Source: CAJINA01 sp964636125 (GTDB lineage Bacteria > Desulfobacterota > Desulfobacteria > Desulfobacterales > CAJINA01). From it: 64,000 nucleotides of DNA. Location of the stretch: NCBI GenBank assembly GCA_964636125.1, contig CAZWPX010000003.1, positions 108,810-172,809 on the forward strand, read 5' to 3'. This document shows positions 18,799 to 26,317 of the stretch, one piece after another. Under the pieces are notes generated by a model. The model was not told the origin of the DNA and searched no databases. It saw nothing but the letters and a program-made list of their open reading frames with translations. Within the stretch, counting starts at the first letter, position 1. The number at the start of each line of letters is the position of its first letter. The translations under genes were made by a program, and so were the position numbers.

Positions 18799-19746
18799 TC
18801 ACGGACCTGTCCGTACAACCCAGGCACTTTCATAAAACGCTGCACCCGCCGGAGAGGCGCCTTGTTTTGTGGATGCGGTCACTGAGATTCCCCGGGTCCG
18901 GATTCCAAGAGATTCCCGGCTGCCGTTGAAAGCACCCAATCCGGCTCCCGCCGAGTTCATCTGGACATTGCCCAGAGGCACATCACTGGCGTAAACAACA
19001 ATCCGATCTTCTCCGAATGGCGGGGTGACCTTCAAATCAAACCGGTCGCCCTCCCCCGGGACCTCATATATCCGACCGGCCGCAAAGCGAGCCTGCTGTC
19101 GATATGCGTTGGGCAGGAGTTGAATAATTTCGCCACTGGAAGTAATATCCACGATACGGGCGTAAAAATCCCGATTGCCTTGCATGTAGACGATAATATG
19201 CTCGCCTTCGCGGTAGCTTTTCTTTGTGGACCAGACCCTGACAGTCAAGGGCGCCTGCGGATTGAGATGGGCTGCCGGACGCGTCTCGGGCGGTTTCCCG
19301 CCAGCCGGGACGACAGGGGGTTTAATCCCGTACTCGACTTCGGCTTTTATCCACACATGGTAGCGGGTATTGTCCACGACACCCAGGTCTTTCATCTCGA
19401 GGACAGTAACCGAACCGTGACTTTGCCCCTTGATCTGGTCCTGGACAACCTCGAAATCTTTAACGGTTGTGTTGGATTCAATATAGGTCTTAGCCCTTTC
19501 AACCGCCTGCCTTTTAGCCGTGGCAATGGCGGCATTGCGGACCTGCTCCAGCGTCATCTTCTCCGAAAGATATGCATAGCCGTCCACCTCGTGGATACTG
19601 GATCTTTTTTCATCATCAGGGGCCACGCCGCCCCCCCCGAATTGTTGCGCGTGGGCATTCACCACCAGGATCAGGAACAGCATGGATAGGGTTGTCAGCC
19701 AGCCCTTTTTACCGTGATTTACCGGGTCAAATCCTGTTCGCTGCAT
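18799..19746 (-). CDS. Exported DUF4384 / LPP20-like protein
   Basis: 315 residues with a signal peptide (LTTLSMLFLILVVNAHA). Residues ~50-145 resemble the LPP20/FlgO-like fold seen in exported stress and envelope proteins (EQVRNAAIATAKRQAVERAK). Residues ~170-275 fit the DUF4384 pattern (YREGEHIIVYMQGNRDFYAR, then IIQLLPNAYRQ). The C-terminal phrase FYESAWVVRTGP is also typical. Exact function unknown; DUF4384 proteins are surface or periplasmic. A strong AGGAGG lies 5-6 nt before the ATG. It follows rsmG by 17 nt, so it is probably cotranscribed though unrelated in job. Confidence 0.78.
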   Translation of the reverse strand: MQRTGFDPVNHGKKGWLTTLSMLFLILVVNAHAQQFGGGGVAPDDEKRSSIHEVDGYAYLSEKMTLEQVRNAAIATAKRQAVERAKTYIESNTTVKDFEVVQDQIKGQSHGSVTVLEMKDLGVVDNTRYHVWIKAEVEYGIKPPVVPAGGKPPETRPAAHLNPQAPLTVRVWSTKKSYREGEHIIVYMQGNRDFYARIVDITSSGEIIQLLPNAYRQQARFAAGRIYEVPGEGDRFDLKVTPPFGEDRIVVYASDVPLGNVQMNSAGAGLGAFNGSRESLGIRTRGISVTASTKQGASPAGAAFYESAWVVRTGP

Positions 19747-19763
19747 ATCTGCCTCCTGTCAAG

Positions 19764-20477
19764 CTATTTTGATATTCTCGATTTTGCTATCAATACCAAG
19801 CTTCTGGCCACATCCAGCACCGGCAGCTGGTAGGTAACCGTCCGCACCTGGCCAGGCCTGTCGCGGCCGGCCTCGGCCTGGGTTACCTGCGCATGCCATT
19901 TAGTGGCAGTCTGGTCGGTACGGCCTTTAAGGGCAACAATGCGCCCCCCCCGTTTTAGCAGAGGAAATGCAAGTTCGATGATATTGTCCAGACTTGTCAG
20001 GGCCCGGCACACAACGACATCAAAAAAACCGTTATACCCCTCAAGCTGGCACAGCTCCTGGGCCCGGATGTGCATCGCTTCGGCGTGGTCCAACGGCAAC
20101 AGCCTTAACACCTGCTGCAGGAAACTTATTTTTTTGCGGACGCTGTCAATCATCACCACCCGGCTCGCCCGGCCAGCCACCGCCACCGGAATCCCCGGGA
20201 AGCCGCCCCCGGTGCCGATGTCCAGGACAATGGCCCCGTCCGGTACATGGGGGACACAGGCAAGTGAATCCACATAGTGTTTAACAGCTATTTCAACCGG
20301 GTCGCAGATCCGGGTCAGGTTTATTTTTCGGTTCCACCTTAAAAGTTCAGTGGCGTGACTGGCCAGCAGTTCAATCTGGGAGGCGGACACATCGACGCCC
20401 ATTTGGGCGGCACCCTTTATAATCAGTTGGCCCCATCGGTTGGAACCCGGACTGCAGTCACTTTTCAACACAGGCAT
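19764..20477 (-). CDS. rsmG: 16S rRNA (guanine527-N7)-methyltransferase RsmG
   Basis: 237 residues from the ATG at 20477. SAM-binding motif VLDIGTGGGFPGIPVAV, then SVRKKISFLQQVLRLL, and the family phrase RWNRKINLTRI. RsmG methylates G527 of 16S rRNA using SAM. Relatives usually begin about 20 residues before this MGVD-type segment, which favours Met at 20477 over the longer frame from 20522; the start overlaps the stop of the upstream CoA-hydrolase gene by 20 nt. Here it is not beside mnmG or parAB, the common neighbours elsewhere. Confidence 0.93.
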   Translation of the reverse strand: MPVLKSDCSPGSNRWGQLIIKGAAQMGVDVSASQIELLASHATELLRWNRKINLTRICDPVEIAVKHYVDSLACVPHVPDGAIVLDIGTGGGFPGIPVAVAGRASRVVMIDSVRKKISFLQQVLRLLPLDHAEAMHIRAQELCQLEGYNGFFDVVVCRALTSLDNIIELAFPLLKRGGRIVALKGRTDQTATKWHAQVTQAEAGRDRPGQVRTVTYQLPVLDVARSLVLIAKSRISK

Positions 20478-22371
20478 CGACGCTTCTGGACTTCTGATCA
20501 GCCAGGGGAACGGCATCCGCAAAGTCCATATGCAAGGTCATATCTCCGCCGCCCCGTGAAACTGTTTCGGCATTGGGGTAACGTTTTTTAAACACCCGGA
20601 TCATGGCCACGTTTTCACTCAATACGGTTGCCGAAAAGCCTTTGTACTCATTCTCCCTGGCAATCTTCTCCAACACTTCGAGCAGGTAAGAGCCGATTTG
20701 CATGCCCTGGAAGTTCTCCCGTACGACAAAGGCAACTTCCGCCCGATGGGCCTCATCCTCGGCATAGGTTCCGATGGCCATGATCTCTTTGTGTCCCCCC
20801 TTGCGGGTCAAGCCGACAATGGACATATTTTTACGGTAGTCCACGCTGGCCCATTGTTCCTGCACCACGGAGTGGGTAAAGTTCCGCATTTTATAAAAAA
20901 ACCGGAAATAAATGGTTTGCTCCTGCAAGGAATAGAAAAAATTCCGGTACGAAAACTCATCAGACGGCAGCAATGGCCTGAATTCTACCGTTTGTCCGGT
21001 CGGTAATGTCCGGGTGCTCTTATAGCCTTCCAGGAACAGCAGATCATCTTGTGAAGGGGGCAGCTGGTCTGAGAAAATGTAGTGTTTCTCCCGGGCAATA
21101 TCAATTAACTCCTCCCGGAATTTTGGATGGGCGATTTGAGCCAGCTCCATAACCCGCTGGTAAATGCCCTTGCCCTGGAGTTCCGCAATTCCGTATTCCG
21201 TAATGACAAAGTTTACATCGCCTCTTGTGGTCGCCACTCCGGCCCCTTCGCTCAGGTGCGGGACGATTCTGGAAATTGTATCGTTTTGCGCAGTAGACGG
21301 GAGGGCAATAATTGAAAACCCGTCCTTGCTCATGGCGCTGCCCCTGAGAAAATCCACCTGGTCGCCAATGCCGCTGTAAAACATGTACCCCAAGGAATCG
21401 GTACACACCTGACCGGTAAGATCGACTTCCAGGGCGCTGCTCAGGGAAACGAAATTGTCATTGCGCGCAATTACAACCGGATCACTCACAAACCCGGAGG
21501 ACCTGAAATAAAACATCGGGTTGTTATCCACAAAATCATAAATCTTTGCAGACCCCATGCACAAAGACGCCACGGCCCTGCCCGGAAGCAGGGTTTTTGC
21601 CCGGTTGGTAATGACCCCTTTTTCAAGCAGCGGAATGATCCCATCAGATATCACCTGGGTGTGAATCCCAAGATCGTTCTTGTCATCCAGATACTGTAAA
21701 ATCGTATACGGCAGGTGCCCGAACCCGACCTGCAGGGTTGCGCCGTCCTCGATAAGCTGACTTACATAAAAACTGATTCGTTGAACGACTTCCGGGTCCT
21801 TTTTGTCCGGCAGTGAATGCACCAGGGGCTCATCATGCAGAACCAGATAATCCAGGCTGTCGATATGCACAAAACTATCGCCCAATGTTCGGGGCATTTT
21901 CGAATTCACCTGCGCAATCACGAGGGTGGCATTCTCCATACCGGAGCGCGTGATGTCCACGCTAACCCCCAGGCTGCAGTATCCAAACCGATCCGGCGGG
22001 CTCACCTGGATCAGGGCAACGTCCAATCCAATCTGCTGACTTGAAAACAGCCTGGGTATCTGGGAAAGATACGTCGGCAGATAATCAATCTTCCCTTCAA
22101 ACGCGGCTTTCCGCAAAGAAGCGCTGATAAAGAAAAGTTTTAAGGAAAACCGATCCATAAAGCCGGGTTTGTCCACGTATTGCGAGAGTGTATTGGAGAG
22201 CATCTGGTAGAGCATGATATCCTGGATGGATACCTCCTTGACCATGGCGTGGATCAGATGCTGGGGCTCACCACACCCCGTGCCGATAAATACGCGGCTG
22301 CCGTTATTGATCTTGGCCATCGCTTCCGTAGCCGTGACCACTTTTTGAGGGCAACAAGACTTTAGATCCAT
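20458..22371 (-). CDS. Acetyl-CoA hydrolase/transferase fused to GNAT acetyltransferase domain
   Basis: 637 residues. Residues ~1-440 match the acetyl-CoA hydrolase/4-hydroxybutyrate CoA-transferase family (NNGSRVFIGTGCGEPQHLI at the start, later NFVITEYGIAELQGKG). Residues ~455-620 form a GNAT domain (TVEFRPLLPSDEFSYRNFF, acetyl-CoA loop ENFQGMQIGSYLLE). The first part moves CoA between acyl groups or hydrolyses acetyl-CoA; the second resembles the protein-acetylating GNAT domain of Pat-type enzymes. Fusion suggests acetyl-CoA sensing or feedback acetylation. AGGAG stands 6 nt before the ATG. It heads an operon with rsmG and the DUF4384 gene. Confidence 0.9.
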   Translation of the reverse strand: MDLKSCCPQKVVTATEAMAKINNGSRVFIGTGCGEPQHLIHAMVKEVSIQDIMLYQMLSNTLSQYVDKPGFMDRFSLKLFFISASLRKAAFEGKIDYLPTYLSQIPRLFSSQQIGLDVALIQVSPPDRFGYCSLGVSVDITRSGMENATLVIAQVNSKMPRTLGDSFVHIDSLDYLVLHDEPLVHSLPDKKDPEVVQRISFYVSQLIEDGATLQVGFGHLPYTILQYLDDKNDLGIHTQVISDGIIPLLEKGVITNRAKTLLPGRAVASLCMGSAKIYDFVDNNPMFYFRSSGFVSDPVVIARNDNFVSLSSALEVDLTGQVCTDSLGYMFYSGIGDQVDFLRGSAMSKDGFSIIALPSTAQNDTISRIVPHLSEGAGVATTRGDVNFVITEYGIAELQGKGIYQRVMELAQIAHPKFREELIDIAREKHYIFSDQLPPSQDDLLFLEGYKSTRTLPTGQTVEFRPLLPSDEFSYRNFFYSLQEQTIYFRFFYKMRNFTHSVVQEQWASVDYRKNMSIVGLTRKGGHKEIMAIGTYAEDEAHRAEVAFVVRENFQGMQIGSYLLEVLEKIARENEYKGFSATVLSENVAMIRVFKKRYPNAETVSRGGGDMTLHMDFADAVPLADQKSRSVDACVEK

Positions 22372-22389
22372 TAAGCTCTCCTAATTTTT

Positions 22390-22480
22390 AATAATCATCG
22401 CCTCAACGGTTGGTTATATCCCGGAACTGTCAAGCTTCGGGAGCCTCCCCATCAAATTTGGGGGTTTACCGATGATTATT
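22390..22480 (-). promoter_or_regulatory. Long inverted repeat in the leader of the CoA-hydrolase gene
   Basis: A perfect 11-bp inverted repeat (AATAATCATCG at 22390-22400, CGATGATTATT at 22470-22480) encloses ~70 nt that hold a smaller CCCC/GGGG hairpin (22447-22464). The left arm lies 19-29 nt before the ATG of the minus-strand gene, so the folded leader could affect translation. Between this and the fusA promoter (22481-22636) nothing else was recognised. Confidence 0.4.
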
Positions 22481-22636
22481 ACCGGACATATCACACCAAT
22501 CCGGTCAATTAGTCAAGATTTCTGTGAGCGGTACCACGGGAATCATAGGGTCCGCCGGCAACTTCAGGGGCAAAATACGGGGCACTCGCCAGCCACCGGC
22601 GCAAAGGAGAGTTTACGAAAAATATACATTTTAAAC

Positions 22637-22664
22637 TTGACATCTAAAAATATGTCTGTATATT
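22637..22664 (+). promoter_or_regulatory. Sigma-70-type promoter for fusA
   Basis: TTGACA at 22637-22642 and TATATT at 22659-22664 with a 16-nt spacer. The start site would be near 22672, 86 nt before the fusA ATG. Confidence 0.6.
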
Positions 22665-22697
22665 TGTTGGTTTCTAAATACTGGCCTGTTACGTCTG

Positions 22698-22738
22698 ATC
22701 CCCCATGCGGTCTTTTCCAATTGCGGGGATTTTTATTT
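22698..22738 (+). terminator. Terminator-like hairpin in the fusA leader (possible attenuator)
   Basis: A short GC stem ATCCCC / GGGGAT (22698-22703 with 22725-22730) is followed at once by TTTTTATTT. It lies between the fusA promoter and the fusA ribosome binding site (AGGG, 22745-22748). No upstream plus-strand gene needs a terminator here, so leader attenuation is possible. The stem is only 6 bp, so efficiency would be moderate. Confidence 0.4.
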
Positions 22739-22757
22739 ACCGATAGGGAAAAGAATC

Positions 22758-24845
22758 ATGAAACAAACCATTGAAAATGTCAGGAACATCGGGATCAGTG
22801 CCCACATTGACTCCGGAAAAACCACTCTCACCGAGCGCATTCTGTACTATACCAAACGCATTCACGCCATCCACGACGTGAAAGGTAAAGATGGGGTCGG
22901 CGCCACCATGGATTCCATGGAACTCGAGAAAGAGAGAGGCATCACCATTGCATCGGCGGCCACCTTCTGCGAGTGGGATAACCACGAAATCAACATTATC
23001 GACACTCCCGGCCACGTGGATTTCACCATTGAGGTTGAACGCTCCCTGCGGGTGCTTGACGGTGCCATTCTGGTGCTTTGTTCCGTGGGCGGGGTCCAGT
23101 CCCAGTCTATTACCGTTGATCAACAGATGAAGCGCTACAAGGTTCCCTGCATCGCATTTATCAACAAGTGTGATCGCAGTGGTGCGGACCCTTTCCGGGT
23201 TGCCGGTCAACTCAATGACAAGCTGGGCCACAACGCGGTTCCCATGCAGATTCCCATCGGGCTGGAAGCCGACCTTGCAGGGGTTGTGGATCTGGTGTCC
23301 ATGCAAGCCTTCTATTTTGAAGGTGACAATGGTGAAAATATCAGGATTGAGGCAATTCCCGATGACCTTTTAGAACAGGCCGAACAGTACCGCGAGGCGT
23401 TGATTGACGCGGCCTCACTGTTCTCAGATGACCTTACCGAAGCGATCCTGGAAGAGCAGGATATTCCTGAAGATCTGATCTATGAAGCCGTTCGCCAGGG
23501 AGTGCTTACCCGGGAAATCACCCCGGTTTTCATGGGGTCGGCTTACAAAAACAAAGGCATTCAGCCCCTATTGGATGCCGTGACACGGCTCCTGCCCTGT
23601 CCGGCCGACATCTCAAATGAAGCCCTGGACACGGATAACGATGAAAAGCCGGTCGTCCTTTCAAGTAATCCTGCAGACCCGGCTGTCGCCCTGGCGTTCA
23701 AACTGGAAGATGGCCAATACGGGCAGTTGACCTATATCAGGGTCTATCAGGGTCACCTGCAAAAAGGCGAAACGGTTATCAACGTGCGCACCGGAAAAAA
23801 AGTTAAAATCGGACGACTGGTCAGGATGCACGCCGACGAGATGGAGGATATCGACATGATTTCCGCCGGGTACATCGGCGCGCTTTTCGGTGTCGACTGC
23901 TCTTCCGGAGACACCTTTGCCGCCGCAGGCCAGAACCTCTCTATGACCTCCATGTTCGTGCCTGAACCGGTTATTTCCCTTTCAATTGTCCCCTCGGACA
24001 ATAAATCCCAGATCAATATGTCCAAGGCACTGAATCGTTTCTCTAAAGAAGACCCCACTTTCAGAACCTTTGTCGACCAGGAAACCAACGAAACCATTAT
24101 CGAAGGTATGGGTGAACTGCATCTGGAAGTTTACGTTGAAAGGATGCGCCGTGAATACAACGCCCAGGTGGAAACCGGTAAACCCCGGGTGGCCTATCGT
24201 GAAACCATTACCCGGCGAGCGGAATTCAACTATATTCACAAGAAACAGACCGGTGGTTCAGGGCAGTATGGACGGATTGCGGGTTATATGGAACCGGTCA
24301 GCGACGCAGATTTTGTCTTTGAAAACAAAATCACCGGCGGCTCGATACCGACCCAGTATATTTCGTCATGTGAAAAAGGATTCAAGAGCTGCCTGGCCAA
24401 AGGACCTAAAATGGAGTTTCCTGTCACCGGCGTAAAGATTGAGATCAACGACGGGGCCTCCCATGCGGTGGACAGTTCCGAAATGGCCTTTCAGGCGGCT
24501 GCGAGAGGCGCTTTTCGCGAAGGCTACGCCAAGGCACGCCCGGTTATCCACGAACCGATTATGAAAGTTGTGGTTGAAACCCCAACAGAATTTCAAGGGG
24601 CGGTCATGGGCTCTCTGAACCAGCGCCGGGGCATTATCGTCGGTGCGCAGGATGAAGGCCCCATGTGTGTGGTTGAATCCCAGGTCCCCCTTTCCGAAAT
24701 GTTCGGCTATTCAACGGTTCTCAGATCTTCAACCCAGGGGAAAGCCCAGTTCACCATGGAGTTTAGGGCTTACAAGCAGGTACCCAAATCCGTGGCTGAA
24801 GAATTGAATAAAAAAGCGGCTGAAGACAAGCAGAAAGTTGCCTAA
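22758..24845 (+). CDS. fusA: Elongation factor G, mitochondrial-like (mtEFG1/spdEFG1) subfamily
   Basis: 695 residues, normal EF-G length. GTPase motifs: P-loop AHIDSGKT, G3 DTPGH, G4 NKCD. Switch I region reads KGKDGVGATMDSMELEKERG, the wording of human mitochondrial EF-G1 and not the HGATTMDWMEQEQERG of common bacterial EF-G. Later phrases also match the mitochondrial type (MHADEMEDI, FGVDCSSGDTF, EDPTFR, KKQTGGSGQYG). It drives tRNA-mRNA translocation on the ribosome. Known work places such spdEFG1 proteins in spirochaetes, planctomycetes and deltaproteobacteria, usually with a second spdEFG2 elsewhere. It is not in a str operon (no rpsL, rpsG or tuf beside it). Confidence 0.95.
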   Translation: MKQTIENVRNIGISAHIDSGKTTLTERILYYTKRIHAIHDVKGKDGVGATMDSMELEKERGITIASAATFCEWDNHEINIIDTPGHVDFTIEVERSLRVLDGAILVLCSVGGVQSQSITVDQQMKRYKVPCIAFINKCDRSGADPFRVAGQLNDKLGHNAVPMQIPIGLEADLAGVVDLVSMQAFYFEGDNGENIRIEAIPDDLLEQAEQYREALIDAASLFSDDLTEAILEEQDIPEDLIYEAVRQGVLTREITPVFMGSAYKNKGIQPLLDAVTRLLPCPADISNEALDTDNDEKPVVLSSNPADPAVALAFKLEDGQYGQLTYIRVYQGHLQKGETVINVRTGKKVKIGRLVRMHADEMEDIDMISAGYIGALFGVDCSSGDTFAAAGQNLSMTSMFVPEPVISLSIVPSDNKSQINMSKALNRFSKEDPTFRTFVDQETNETIIEGMGELHLEVYVERMRREYNAQVETGKPRVAYRETITRRAEFNYIHKKQTGGSGQYGRIAGYMEPVSDADFVFENKITGGSIPTQYISSCEKGFKSCLAKGPKMEFPVTGVKIEINDGASHAVDSSEMAFQAAARGAFREGYAKARPVIHEPIMKVVVETPTEFQGAVMGSLNQRRGIIVGAQDEGPMCVVESQVPLSEMFGYSTVLRSSTQGKAQFTMEFRAYKQVPKSVAEELNKKAAEDKQKVA

Positions 24846-24941
24846 TTGATCAACACACTAAAACTTAAAAATAATTTTCGAAAAAAGTTCCGCTACGCAA
24901 AACCCGCGAGCATAATCAATTTAAGAGAAAGGAACTTACAA

Positions 24942-25649
24942 ATGCTGAAAAACGACCTGATCCATCGCAACCCGCTCAGGCTCATGGGCCGTGAGGCCGA
25001 AGAAATCCTTTCACCCGGAAGCTTCGGAGCTATCCTGGCACGGGCCGGCGTCGGCAAAACCGCCCTGCTGGTTCAAATAGCCCTGAATACCCTGCTGGCC
25101 GGGAAAAATGTTCTGCATGTCAGCCTCAACGACCCAGTGGACAAAGTCACTTTATGGTACCGCGAAGTATTTGGCAACCTGGCTAAAACCTATGATGGCC
25201 GGCAGATTGAACAGCTCTGGGAATCCCTGCTGCCGCATCGCCTGATCATGACGTTCAAGGTTGAGGGTTTCAGTGTTCCCAAGTTGGAAGAGCGACTCAA
25301 GGATCTGTCCGAACAAGGAATTTTTGTTCCGGACATGATCATCATTGATGGCCTGCCCTTTGACCAGTCGGTACCTGAGTCCCTGGATAAATTGAAGTCA
25401 TTTTCCGCCGATCGCGGGATTCAAGCCTGGTTTACCGTTCGCACGCACCGGGACGCGGAATCAGATTCCACGGGCCTGCCCCTGGTCTTTGCCCCGGTCC
25501 AGGCGCTTTTTAGTGTTATCCTGCAGCTTGAACCCACCGGCAAAGAGATCAATGTGCGGGCCTTCAAAGATGAAAACGGCAGCGCTGAAGTGCTGCCGGT
25601 GAAACTTGATCCGGCCACCATGCTCCTGCAGGACAAGAGTTCAGAATAA
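24942..25649 (+). CDS. RecA/KaiC-like P-loop ATPase, cytoplasmic, function unknown
   Basis: 235 residues from the ATG at 24942, which has AAGGAAC 6-7 nt upstream; the open frame starts earlier, at a TTG directly after fusA. Walker A is LARAGVGKTALL (~residue 40), followed by a helix (VQIALNTLLAGKNVLHVSLN) in the manner of KaiC/RAD55 proteins. Walker B is DMIIIDGLPF (~residue 137). Single ATPase domain, no second KaiC repeat, no membrane helix. It follows fusA by 96 nt on the same strand and may be cotranscribed. I do not recognise a specific family; a role in signalling or regulation is typical for such single-domain proteins but is not shown here. Confidence 0.75.
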   Translation: MLKNDLIHRNPLRLMGREAEEILSPGSFGAILARAGVGKTALLVQIALNTLLAGKNVLHVSLNDPVDKVTLWYREVFGNLAKTYDGRQIEQLWESLLPHRLIMTFKVEGFSVPKLEERLKDLSEQGIFVPDMIIIDGLPFDQSVPESLDKLKSFSADRGIQAWFTVRTHRDAESDSTGLPLVFAPVQALFSVILQLEPTGKEINVRAFKDENGSAEVLPVKLDPATMLLQDKSSE

Positions 25650-25795
25650 TTAAACCCGGGCACCTGATCCACTCCGAATTTATACCCTTGGCACTTTGGG
25701 GGCAATTCATATCATTGTCTAAGTTATCACCACTTCGGAAGAAGGTTCCCGTGTAAAAACCCATAGACGAAGTTGCCGACAAAGGCGGTCGCCGG

Positions 25796-25948
25796 TTGGG
25801 TATCGACCGGCGCCAGGTGGCTTTGGACGAGACTGCGGTCCGCAACCAGCGGTCGCCCCGGGAACGGCGCAGTGGCCAGGACAGACACCGGGACTGGTCC
25901 TGCCACCAGGATGGGACGGAACGCCGGGAGTCTTTTATTGTCAAGTAG
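25796..25948 (+). CDS. Possible small Arg-rich protein with GIDRR-type repeats (or remnant)
   Basis: A 50-codon frame starting at TTG with three Arg clusters: GIDRRQ, RERRSGQDRH and TERRESF. Short proteins with repeated RRSGIDRR-type phrases are frequent in deltaproteobacteria; their role is unknown. The frame remains open upstream for another 13 codons (GGRR precedes) but then meets a TAA with no ATG, so the natural start may be lost. The ribosome site before the TTG is weak. The other frames here look non-coding. An intrinsic terminator follows 60 nt downstream, which supports a transcript. Confidence 0.35.
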   Translation: MGIDRRQVALDETAVRNQRSPRERRSGQDRHRDWSCHQDGTERRESFIVK

Positions 25949-26005
25949 GCCCCCTTTTGAACGCCTGGCCCGGCAACGTTTCCAAGAAATACATCCAGAA
26001 CACCG

Positions 26006-26041
26006 AAAAAGCCCGGAATTCAAACATCCGGGCTTTTGTTT
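26006..26041 (+). terminator. Intrinsic terminator, likely bidirectional
   Basis: AAAAAGCCCGG, 11-nt loop, CCGGGCTTTTGTTTT: a 6-bp GC stem extended by A/T pairs, with a T-run on the plus strand and A-run on the other side. It ends the fusA / RecA-like / small-ORF transcript. The following stretch 26042-26317 holds only a lone TTGACA (26094-26099) without a good -10, so the promoter of the giant gene is uncertain. Confidence 0.75.
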
Positions 26042-26317
26042 TGGGTCCGGGGGAGCCGACGATTGGGCCCGCAATTAAAATCCGGCTCTTTCATTGACAA
26101 GCCATAGCCCTTATTGTAAGGAAAATATGTGGGCTTAATTGCTCGGATACCTTCCAACTAAAGATCCCTTTTCAGAAAGACTATATTTTAACAGCCCTCA
26201 GTTAAAACTGTGATAGCAGGATCCCCGCGTATTGGCCCACATAGCCTAAACGTTCACAGCATTTCTGGTCCAAGTCAAACTGCTTTTAAAGCCACCCAGG
26301 CGGATGGAGGGTGTATC

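Noticed and set aside
18663..18929. Independent small gene after the lone response regulator
   Set aside because: No ribosome site, starts inside the regulator and its second half is antisense to a conserved DUF4384 C-terminus; kept only as a frameshift observation.
22472..22774. Plus-strand 100-codon frame before fusA
   Set aside because: It covers the fusA promoter and leader hairpin, has no recognisable protein features and runs into fusA in another frame.
25421..26074. Several minus- and plus-strand frames between the RecA-like gene and the giant gene
   Set aside because: They are composed of Arg/Pro/Gly-rich translations of a GC-rich stretch and overlap each other; only the GIDRR frame has family-like content.
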